A stretch of 5,504 bases of DNA, taken from positions 1 to 5,504 of the forward strand of contig JAUVOZ010000137.1 of assembly GCA_030598885.1 (NCBI GenBank), in the 5' to 3' direction. A program made the position numbers and the translations under genes. The notes beneath the pieces were generated by a model that searched no databases, was not told the origin of the DNA, and worked only from the letters and a program-made list of their open reading frames with translations. This stretch comes from Anaerolineae bacterium. GTDB lineage: Bacteria > Chloroflexota > Anaerolineae > Anaerolineales > E44-bin32. This document shows, piece after piece, positions 1 to 5,504 of this stretch; within the stretch, counting starts at the first letter, position 1; each line of letters starts with the position of its first letter.

Positions 1-109
1 GGAAGCCGCCGAATTCAAAGGACCAATCATATTTGAACTCCAGGTACATGAAGCACTGGCCTCGCTTGAGGTAATCCGAGCACTACGTCCAGATATTTTA
101 ATTGGCTAA
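1..109 (+). CDS. C-terminal end of a probable sugar phosphate isomerase/epimerase (partial, 5' end outside window)
   Basis: An open frame enters from the left edge (first full codon at base 2) and stops at TAA 107-109, giving 35 residues. The visible piece has a hydrophobic strand, 'GPIIFEL', followed by an amphipathic helix, 'EALASLEVIRALRP'. This strand-helix ending, with a conserved Glu after the last strand and a closing 'SLE-IR' helix, is typical of the last beta-alpha unit of xylose-isomerase-like TIM-barrel proteins (sugar phosphate isomerase/epimerase family). Such enzymes interconvert sugars or keto-sugars in the cytoplasm. The identification rests on only 35 residues and none of the metal-binding residues further upstream are visible. 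The downstream gene on the same strand starts 325 bases later, across a degraded region, so co-transcription is uncertain. Confidence 0.5.
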   Translation, partial: EAAEFKGPIIFELQVHEALASLEVIRALRPDILIG

Positions 110-434
110 CCTGGATTACTACCTGGGTAGAAGAAATTGGCATACTGTTCGACTCGTAGTTCACAATTGCCTTTGAATACAATGACCAAGAATATCTTTA
201 ATCGAGCCTGGCGCTTTCCTATTCGTATGGAAGTGGTCGCACTCCTGATCACCCCAATAACAACACCTGCTGTCCACAGTGTGAAGCATTGCTCATCGAG
301 CGTCGCGGCCTTGATCTTGTTCGGAATAGAGTGGTACAAGGACAATGCCCTAACTGCGGCAATGCGATTCACGGCGTGAGATTGAACCGGCATCAGCACA
401 ACGAAAACTATTACATATAAAGACGAGAAAACAA
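110..434. other. 325-base gap without an intact gene
   Basis: Between the isomerase-like stop and the dehydrogenase start I see no intact gene. Bases 202-420 hold the radical SAM remnant described separately. Bases 110-201 have stops in all forward frames and no recognisable protein, RNA or repeat. The promoter of the downstream dehydrogenase should lie here because this is the only non-coding DNA before it, but the -35/-10 pairs I could find are poor (for example TTGAAC at 382-387 with TATTAC at 409-414, 21 bases apart). No good hairpin followed by a T-run was found after the upstream gene. Confidence 0.6.
202..420 (+). pseudogene. C-terminal remnant of an AmmeMemoRadiSam-system radical SAM enzyme (AmrS-like)
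   Basis: This frame is open from just after a TAA at 199-201 to TAA 418-420, about 72 codons, but has no ATG, GTG or TTG near its beginning. It encodes 'TPDHPNNNTCCPQC', then 'LLIERRGLDLVRNRV', then 'GQCPNCGNAIHGV'. This pattern matches what I know of the C-terminus of AmrS-type radical SAM proteins (relatives of pyruvate formate-lyase activating enzyme found with AMMECR1 and Memo proteins): an 'NNTYCPxC' element, an 'IER-GF---NR' stretch and a closing 'G-CPxCG--I-GV'. The four paired cysteines are at codons starting 271, 280, 346 and 355. The SAM-cluster CxxxCxxC motif and the whole barrel are absent. Just upstream (about 186-240) neighbouring frames carry only weak hints of the preceding segment, consistent with frameshift and decay. 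A run of about 14 residues after the usual end suggests the original stop was lost. This is a truncated, presumably nonfunctional gene. Confidence 0.72.
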
Positions 435-3359
435 ATGATAACCGGACAGGCGATCGAAGCGAGCCAGGAATTCATCCACGAACTGCGTCAAGCGTTGACT
501 GAGGTCTATTTCGACCGAATGACCCAATTGCTTTACAGCACTGATGCCAGCATCTACCAGATGCTACCGGTTGGGGTCGCCATACCGCGGGACGCAGATG
601 AGATCGTCGCCGCGGTTGAGATCGCCGGTCGGCATGGTGTGCCGATCCTGCCACGTGGCGGAGGCAGCAGTCTGGCCGGACAGGCGGTGGGACATGCGCT
701 CGTGCTCGACTTATCCCGCCATTTGGATCGAATCCTTGAAATCAACCCTGAGACCCGCATAGTACGTACCCAACCGGGCATCACCCTGGGCCTGCTGAAT
801 AAATCTCTCCGTCCGTACAATCTTATGTATGGTCCCGATCCGGCCAGCGAAGAGCGAGCGACGATGGGCGGCATCCTGGGCAATAACTCAACCGGTGCGC
901 ACTCCATCATCTATGGCATGACGGTCGATCATGTTAAGTCAACCAACGTCATCCTTTCCGATGGTAACCGGGTTCGCTTTAATGACCTCGAGGGAGATGC
1001 CCGGGAGCTTCGCCGAAAACGCCCCGGCTTGGAGGGAGCGATCTACCGCTCAATTACCGACATTTTAGACCGGTACAGCCACCATATCGCCACCGGTTAT
1101 CCTAAGATCTTTCGGCACGTCGCCGGCTATAACCTGAATACATTAGCTACGAACGAGACGCTGAACATCTCCAAGTTGATCGTCGGGTCCGAGGGAACGC
1201 TAGGAGTCATCACCGAGATGACCCTCAACCTGGTCCCCATCCCCAAGGTCAAACGGTTGGCGATGGTGCACTTTTCCGAGCTGCGGGCTGCGATGGATGC
1301 CGTGCCCTTCATCCTCGAGACCAATCCCACCGCCGTTGAGGTACTCGACAAGATGTTGCTCGATCTCACCCGTGACAGGATCAAATTTCGCCGTTTATTA
1401 ACTTTCGTCCAGGGAGATCCGGCGATAGTGCTGCTCGTGGAGTATTCGGGTGAATCCGATGTGGAGCTTGATGCTGGTATTGAACGCCTTCAGAAAATAC
1501 TGAATCAAATCAATCACCACGAACCAGTTGTCATTATCACCGACCCTGCGCAGCAGGCAAACGTATGGTATGTGCGAAAAGTGGGGCTTGGTATCCTGAT
1601 GAGCATCCGTGGGGATGCCAAACCAATCCCCTTCATCGAGGACGCGGCTGTGCCGGTCGAACACTTGGCTGACTACGTCACCCAAATCTATGAGTTCGCT
1701 CATGATGTGGGAGTCGAGAAGGTAGCGATATATGCACATGCCAGCGCCGGGTGCATTCACATTCGTCCTCTGATTAACTTGAAGACAGCCGACGGCGTGC
1801 GTCAGTTACGCCAAGTCGCCGATAAATCGGTCGAATTGATCGTCAAATACGGTGGTACAACCAGCGGCGAGCATGGTGAGGGCCTTGCCCGTGGTGAATT
1901 CTCGGAGCAATTGTTCGGACCAAAGTTGGTACAGGCATTCCGCGAGGTGAAGGCGGCTTTCGACCCTAAAGGGCTAATGAACCCTGGCAAAGTGGTTGAC
2001 GTGCCGAAGATGGATGACCAGTCCCTGCTGCGCTTCGGTTCTGACTATACTCTACCTTTTAAACCCAGCGAAACCATCTTCAGCTTCTCAAACGACTGCG
2101 GCTTCGCTGGCGCAGTTGAGATGTGCAACGGCGCAGGTGTGTGCCGCCAGCTCGAGCAGGGGGTGATGTGCCCATCCTTCCAGGCAACCCGCGACGAGGC
2201 ACATAGCACACGCGGTCGGGCGAACGCGCTTAGGGCGGCGATGATGGGTTTACTCGGTCCGGACGGGATGACCTCGAGTGAACTTTATGAAGTCTTTGAC
2301 CTCTGCCTATCTTGTCATGCATGTAAGAGCGAGTGCCCCTCGGCAGTGGATATGGCCAAGCTCAAAGCTGAGTTCCTGCATAAATATTACCAGATGCATG
2401 GTACACCACTCCGGGCACAGATCTTTGGAAAAATCGACAGGCTGAATAAGCTCTGCCAGCCCTTGTCTCCCATTGTCAATGTCCTGTTGAATGGTCCGGC
2501 CAAATCGGTCTTGACCCGCTTAGGTGTCCACCCGAAGCGCTCATTGCCTAAGTTCGCTCCGCAAACATTCAGTGAATGGTTTAGAGGGCGTAACCCGCTA
2601 AAAGACAGCGAGAAAATCCGAAGGGACAAACAGGTGGTCTTCTTCCACGACACTTTCATCGAACACAACTCCCCACACATTGGCCAGGCCGCGATCAAGG
2701 TTTTAGAGGCCGCCGGCTATGAGCCGATCATATTACGTGACAAAGTTTGTTGCGGGCGTCCTGCGGTGTCGAAGGGTCTGCTTGATGAAGCGAAGCGCCT
2801 GGCACATCACAATCTCAAACTGCTTGCTCCCTACGCCAAGCAAGGCATCCCGATCGTCGGTTGTGAACCAAGCTGCATGACCATGCTGGTCGACGAATAC
2901 CCAGACCTCATACCCGGAGCTGATGCGGAGGCCATCGCCGCCTCGGTGATGATGATCGATATGTTCCTTGTGCGCGAAGCTGAGGTTGGAAACCTGGACC
3001 TGCACCTTGACCACAAACCCCGTCAGGTGCTGTTCCACGGGCAATGCCAGCAGAAGGCTTTCTTTGGCACCTCGAGCACACACGATATGCTGAAGCTCAT
3101 TCCGAATTGTGACGTGGAGGAGATCGAATCAGGCTGCTGCGGAATGGCCGGTTCATTCGGGTACGAAGTGGAGCATTACGACCTGTCGATTGAATTGGCT
3201 GAAATGTCATTAGCCCCAGCGGTACGGGCAGCCCCATCAGAGACGATCATCTGCGCAATGGGCACCTCCTGCCGCGAGCAAATAGAACACACAACTGGAC
3301 GGCACGCACTGCATCCGATCGAGGTGATAGCTGAAGCCCTGATTGATACTAAAACCTGA
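435..3359 (+). CDS. FAD-binding and Fe-S-binding D-2-hydroxyacid dehydrogenase (GlcD-GlpC fusion, YdiJ/D-2-hydroxyglutarate dehydrogenase type)
   Basis: This 974-residue cytoplasmic or peripheral-membrane flavoenzyme should oxidise a D-2-hydroxyacid (D-lactate, D-2-hydroxyglutarate or similar) and pass electrons through Fe-S centres to a quinone or other acceptor. Domains in order: FAD-binding PCMH domain at about residues 40-270 with RGGGSSLAGQ (74-83), GPDPAS (133-138), ATMGGILGNNSTGAH (142-156) and GSEGTLGVITE (251-261); FAD-oxidase C-terminal domain at about 275-520 with H435, H442 and E479, positioned like the metal ligands of D-2-hydroxyglutarate dehydrogenases; two ferredoxin-type cysteine sets, C555/C564/C570/C579 and C624/C627/C630/C634 (CxxCxxCxxxCP); then two CCG domains (C772-C773 with C810 and C814; C871, C901-C902 and C946), as in GlpC and heterodisulfide reductase subunits. 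Length is close to E. coli YdiJ (about 1018). There is no signal peptide or membrane segment. ATG 435 is preceded by a weak purine stretch (AGACGAG) and lies 14 bases after the remnant's stop. All key cysteines are present, so the enzyme looks intact. The exact substrate is not determined by sequence. Confidence 0.93.
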   Translation: MITGQAIEASQEFIHELRQALTEVYFDRMTQLLYSTDASIYQMLPVGVAIPRDADEIVAAVEIAGRHGVPILPRGGGSSLAGQAVGHALVLDLSRHLDRILEINPETRIVRTQPGITLGLLNKSLRPYNLMYGPDPASEERATMGGILGNNSTGAHSIIYGMTVDHVKSTNVILSDGNRVRFNDLEGDARELRRKRPGLEGAIYRSITDILDRYSHHIATGYPKIFRHVAGYNLNTLATNETLNISKLIVGSEGTLGVITEMTLNLVPIPKVKRLAMVHFSELRAAMDAVPFILETNPTAVEVLDKMLLDLTRDRIKFRRLLTFVQGDPAIVLLVEYSGESDVELDAGIERLQKILNQINHHEPVVIITDPAQQANVWYVRKVGLGILMSIRGDAKPIPFIEDAAVPVEHLADYVTQIYEFAHDVGVEKVAIYAHASAGCIHIRPLINLKTADGVRQLRQVADKSVELIVKYGGTTSGEHGEGLARGEFSEQLFGPKLVQAFREVKAAFDPKGLMNPGKVVDVPKMDDQSLLRFGSDYTLPFKPSETIFSFSNDCGFAGAVEMCNGAGVCRQLEQGVMCPSFQATRDEAHSTRGRANALRAAMMGLLGPDGMTSSELYEVFDLCLSCHACKSECPSAVDMAKLKAEFLHKYYQMHGTPLRAQIFGKIDRLNKLCQPLSPIVNVLLNGPAKSVLTRLGVHPKRSLPKFAPQTFSEWFRGRNPLKDSEKIRRDKQVVFFHDTFIEHNSPHIGQAAIKVLEAAGYEPIILRDKVCCGRPAVSKGLLDEAKRLAHHNLKLLAPYAKQGIPIVGCEPSCMTMLVDEYPDLIPGADAEAIAASVMMIDMFLVREAEVGNLDLHLDHKPRQVLFHGQCQQKAFFGTSSTHDMLKLIPNCDVEEIESGCCGMAGSFGYEVEHYDLSIELAEMSLAPAVRAAPSETIICAMGTSCREQIEHTTGRHALHPIEVIAEALIDTKT

Positions 3360-3479
3360 GCGTATGCGACTGTGTATAACAAAGATGAGTACCAGATATT
3401 GGCACCCATCTGATATTTTCAATCGCTGACACCTCAGGTGCAGAAGGATCTCCTCCCTTTCCCATGTGCTCTCAAGATC
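3360..3479. other. Convergent intergenic gap
   Basis: The 120 bases between the dehydrogenase stop and the SDR stop separate two genes that point at each other, so a bidirectional terminator would be expected. I see only a short near-palindrome at 3430-3440 (5-base arms around one central base), too tight to form a terminator hairpin, and no T-run on either side. No tRNA or other RNA structure is evident. Confidence 0.5.
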
Positions 3480-4271
3480 CTATCCAGCACCCGCCAGCCC
3501 ACCGCCATCCACCACCAACACCACGCCAGTGATATAGGAAGCAGCCTCACTAGCGAGGAAAAGAACCGACCGGGCGATTTCCTCTGGAGTCCCAAGCCGA
3601 CCCATAGGACGGTCCGCTGCTCCAGCTAAGAATTTCTCGATCGAAAACCCCAACTGCTTGGCTTCTGCTCGTAGCATGGGCGTGTCTGTATCACCGGGAC
3701 ACACGCAATTCACTCGTATGTTCTGATTAGCGTGGTCCAACGCCATGGCTTTAGTTAAAAGGACCACGCCACCTTTAGATGCACAATACGCAGCAGCCTG
3801 GCGCCCTCCCACCAGTCCCCAACCGGATGAGATATTGACTATCGTCCCTCCCCCACCCTGTATCATTTCCGAAAGGGCATATTTACAGGCCAAGAAAATG
3901 CCCTTCAGATTAACCGCCAGCGTTCGGTCCCATTGCCTCTCACTGGTCTCCAAGATCGTGGCCCGGTGGACAATCCCCGCCGAGTTCACCAAAATGTGGA
4001 GACTCCCAAATGCCTTTACTGTTTCTTCCACGGCCCGCCGGCACTCTGCGTCCTGGGTGACATCACAGCTGATGAAGCAGGCCTGTCCGCCTTCATCCTT
4101 GATCTCCTGGACAACACTTGAACCACCCGCCTCATCTACGTCGACCACTGCGACTTTCGCTCCGGATTGAGCGAACAGTAGAGCGGATGCCCTCCCGATT
4201 CCAGATGCACCACCGGTGATCAGGGCTACTTTGCCATGGAACCCCTCAAAGGGAATCTCATACTGTGACAT
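3480..4271 (-). CDS. Classical short-chain dehydrogenase/reductase (SDR family)
   Basis: This complete 263-residue enzyme has the usual size of a classical SDR with a Rossmann fold, using NAD(H) or NADP(H) to interconvert an alcohol and a ketone in the cytoplasm. Motifs: cofactor loop TGGASGIG (19-26), an acidic strand end VVDVD (42-46) with D44 at the usual adenine-ribose position, which favours NAD(H); CDVT (69-72); NSAG (96-99) in place of the commoner NNAG; catalytic N121, S149 in NISSG, Y162 and K166 in YCASK; PG (192-193) and a C-terminal ITG--LVVDGG end (247-257). All catalytic residues are present. The annotation 'glucose/3-oxoacyl-ACP reductase-like' often given to such proteins says little about substrate. 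The start is fixed well: the in-frame TAA at 4287-4289 leaves ATG 4271 as the first usable start, and it has an AAAGG site 9 bases upstream. It lies downstream of the class V aminotransferase-like gene on the same strand, so they are probably co-transcribed. Confidence 0.93.
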   Translation of the reverse strand: MSQYEIPFEGFHGKVALITGGASGIGRASALLFAQSGAKVAVVDVDEAGGSSVVQEIKDEGGQACFISCDVTQDAECRRAVEETVKAFGSLHILVNSAGIVHRATILETSERQWDRTLAVNLKGIFLACKYALSEMIQGGGGTIVNISSGWGLVGGRQAAAYCASKGGVVLLTKAMALDHANQNIRVNCVCPGDTDTPMLRAEAKQLGFSIEKFLAGAADRPMGRLGTPEEIARSVLFLASEAASYITGVVLVVDGGGLAGAG

Positions 4272-4398
4272 CGAGCAAAGCCTTTCTTACTGCTTCGAGA
4301 GTGAACTCTACATCAGCATCAGTGTGCGCCAGGGAAGTAGCCGTTTTCAGCGCTATCATCCTTCTGCAATGTCCAATATATCTGAAGGCTTGATTGCC
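4258..4398 (-). pseudogene. Probable 3' remnant of a second aminotransferase gene (class III-like)
   Basis: Directly after the TAG of the class V aminotransferase-like gene, the same minus-strand frame stays open for 46 codons to TGA 4260-4258. Its last part reads 'TSLAHTDADVEFTLEAV' and then 'RKALLDVTV'. A 'S-AHT--D---TLEA---AL' ending is the characteristic C-terminus of class III (glutamate-1-semialdehyde/omega-transaminase type) PLP enzymes, about 430 residues when complete. Nothing else of such an enzyme is present: no PLP lysine region, and the first 15-20 codons are not recognisable. The tail's stop overlaps the SDR start by 14 bases, as in a tightly packed operon. I infer that a class III aminotransferase gene once preceded the SDR and was mostly lost. 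The call rests on about 25 residues; a chance in-frame extension of the upstream gene is the main alternative. Confidence 0.5.
4281..4287 (-). promoter_or_regulatory. Ribosome binding site of the SDR gene
   Basis: On the minus strand the sequence AGAAAGG ends 9 bases before ATG 4271. It is a reasonable Shine-Dalgarno match and supports this start. It lies inside the reading frame of the aminotransferase remnant, the arrangement expected of translationally coupled operon genes. Confidence 0.5.
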
Positions 4399-5504
4399 CT
4401 ATCCCTTCTTGATCAATGTTTGTATCACCTCAATTAGCCGGTCGACTTCATCTACCGTGTTGTAATGCATCAGACCGACACGCACCACACCCCCCGTCTC
4501 AAATAAACCAAGCCGCTCAATCAGAGCCTGAGCGAAGAAGTCTCCATGCCATACATAGATCCCATGTTTCCCAAGGTGTTTCGCAATCTGGCGCGGCGAG
4601 AAGCCAGACATTGTGAATGCCATCGTAGGAGCGCGGCGATCGAATCTGGCGGAGTTTGCAATGCCCCATATCTTCACACCAGGGATCTGTTTTATGCCGT
4701 CTACCATCCTTTTAAACAGCGGTATTTCGTATTCCCTGATTGCGGCCATGGCCGTCTTCAAGTCCAACCGGCGCCCGGTGAGGCCGGGGAAGCGATCTAC
4801 ATACGGCGCGCCAAACTTCTTTCCGATATCAGCCAAGTACTCGATAGAGGCAATGGCTCCGGAGAGTCCTTCAAAATTTGGCGTGCCGCTCTCGAATTTT
4901 TGGTAATCGGAGGGGCGGACTTTATAGGCGGGTAGGCCTTCAAAAACATCCTTTTTTCCATACAGTACTCCGACACCATGCGGCCCGAACATCTTGTAGA
5001 TCGAGCAAACAAGGAAATCGACTCCAAGGTCTCGGACATCAATGGGTAAATGTGGCGCAATATGGACAGCATCTGCGTACATAAGGGCTCCAACCGAATG
5101 CGCCATCTCTGCAATCGTCTTTATATCGTTGATGGTCCCCACCGCGTTGGATGCCACACCAACTGCGACTGCTTTTGTGTGCTCGCTTAGCTTCGACTCG
5201 AAATCAGCCATGTCCAGCGTGCAGTCCTCCGGGTTTATGTCCACGCAGTGAACCTTGACGCCGCGTTCCTCGAGCGCTACCCACGGTGAGACATTAGCTT
5301 CATGATCCAGCACAGTGACGATCAATTCATCCCCCTGCCCTAAAGTCTTCCCGATAGAGCGACTGATGTTGTAGGTGTGGGTAGTCATATTTAGGCTAAA
5401 CGCGATTTCGTCAAAGGCGCTTTCTCCAGATGAAGGCGCGTTGAAAAAGTCGGCATAGATCGCACGAGCCTCGGCCACCATCTGGTTAAGCCGCTCACTA
5501 GGGA
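4399..5504 (-). CDS. Class V aminotransferase, cysteine desulfurase-like protein (partial, N-terminus outside window)
   Basis: This is a PLP-dependent fold-type I enzyme. An ATG at 5481 would give 360 residues, but the frame stays open upstream to the window edge ('PSERLNQ' precedes it) and the family is usually about 400 residues, so the real start lies beyond base 5504. Numbering from ATG 5481: N31 in NMTTHT; H60 in LDHEAN; SNAVGT (111-116); D137 and H140 in YADAVH, with D137 expected to hold the PLP pyridine nitrogen; K163 in SIYKMFGPHGVG, the PLP Schiff-base lysine (bases 4993-4995); ESGTPNFE (197-204); GIYVWHGDFF (307-316); R334 in VRVGLMHYNT, likely a substrate carboxylate ligand. These match the group named 'cysteine desulfurase-like' beside SufS/CsdA and isopenicillin N epimerase. 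Where SufS/CsdA have the catalytic cysteine loop near the C-terminus, this protein has no cysteine, so ordinary desulfurase activity is doubtful; an aminotransferase, lyase or epimerase on an amino acid is possible. The SDR follows on the same strand. Confidence 0.9.
   Translation of the reverse strand, partial: PSERLNQMVAEARAIYADFFNAPSSGESAFDEIAFSLNMTTHTYNISRSIGKTLGQGDELIVTVLDHEANVSPWVALEERGVKVHCVDINPEDCTLDMADFESKLSEHTKAVAVGVASNAVGTINDIKTIAEMAHSVGALMYADAVHIAPHLPIDVRDLGVDFLVCSIYKMFGPHGVGVLYGKKDVFEGLPAYKVRPSDYQKFESGTPNFEGLSGAIASIEYLADIGKKFGAPYVDRFPGLTGRRLDLKTAMAAIREYEIPLFKRMVDGIKQIPGVKIWGIANSARFDRRAPTMAFTMSGFSPRQIAKHLGKHGIYVWHGDFFAQALIERLGLFETGGVVRVGLMHYNTVDEVDRLIEVIQTLIKKG

Noticed and set aside
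137..379. 80-codon plus-strand ORF beginning with ATG
   Set aside because: Its translation resembles no family I know and overlaps, in another frame, the radical SAM remnant, whose translation is clearly protein-like. It has no good ribosome binding site.
106..399. 97-codon minus-strand ORF
   Set aside because: It lies antisense to the radical SAM remnant, has no recognisable motif, and is best explained as a shadow frame.
382..414. Possible sigma-70 promoter (TTGAAC and TATTAC) before the dehydrogenase
   Set aside because: The spacing of 21 bases is too long and the -10 match is poor; matches of this quality occur by chance in AT-rich DNA.
2733..3083. 116-codon minus-strand ORF inside the dehydrogenase gene
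   Set aside because: It lies antisense to the conserved CCG region and has no recognisable domain.
3430..3440. Short palindrome CACCTCAGGTG
   Set aside because: It has 5-base arms around one base, cannot form a hairpin loop and occurs once, so neither a terminator nor an operator can be supported.
3349..3465. 38-codon minus-strand ORF in the convergent gap, starting just after the SDR stop
   Set aside because: It has only a weak ribosome binding site, matches no family and overlaps the 3' end of the dehydrogenase gene. Too short to support.
3745..4170. 141-codon plus-strand ORF antisense to the SDR gene
   Set aside because: The minus-strand SDR has every family motif across the same bases; the plus-strand frame has no protein-like features.
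1..5504. CRISPR array, tRNA/rRNA, insertion sequence or riboswitch
   Set aside because: No regularly spaced repeats, no recognisable cloverleaf or rRNA sequence, no transposase or terminal inverted repeats, and no known riboswitch core were seen on either strand.

Overview
The window looks like bacterial chromosomal DNA from an organism of moderate to fairly high GC content. The densely coding genes, fused flavin/Fe-S dehydrogenase, sugar-isomerase-like tail and aminotransferase/SDR genes suggest an environmental heterotroph. A Chloroflexota (Anaerolineae)-like source is possible, but that is only an impression; no rRNA or other taxonomic marker is present.

Layout from left to right: (1) Bases 1-109 hold the last 35 codons of a plus-strand gene that resembles the C-terminus of a sugar phosphate isomerase/epimerase (TIM barrel). 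(2) Bases 202-420 have no intact gene but encode, without a start codon, a convincing C-terminal remnant of an AmmeMemoRadiSam-type radical SAM enzyme (AmrS-like), including its paired CPxC motifs. (3) Bases 435-3359 encode a complete 974-residue FAD-linked oxidase fused to a ferredoxin/CCG Fe-S module, a D-2-hydroxyacid dehydrogenase of the YdiJ/D-2-hydroxyglutarate dehydrogenase type. (4) Bases 3360-3479 are a convergent intergenic gap with no clear terminator. (5) Bases 3480-4271 (minus) encode a complete classical short-chain dehydrogenase/reductase. (6) Bases 4258-4398 (minus) read as a short tail of a second aminotransferase (probably class III), whose stop overlaps the SDR start. (7) Bases 4399-5504 (minus) encode a class V aminotransferase of the 'cysteine desulfurase-like' family. 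Its 5' end lies beyond the window.

The minus-strand genes probably form one transcription unit (class V aminotransferase-like enzyme, then SDR), converging on the flavin/Fe-S dehydrogenase. A PLP enzyme, an NAD(P)-dependent oxidoreductase and a respiratory-type 2-hydroxyacid dehydrogenase would fit small-molecule catabolism of an amino acid, amino alcohol or sugar acid, but the substrate cannot be read from the sequence. The most notable features are the two gene remnants, one on each side of the intact genes. They indicate that this locus has been rearranged. I did not find a convincing wholly new system.
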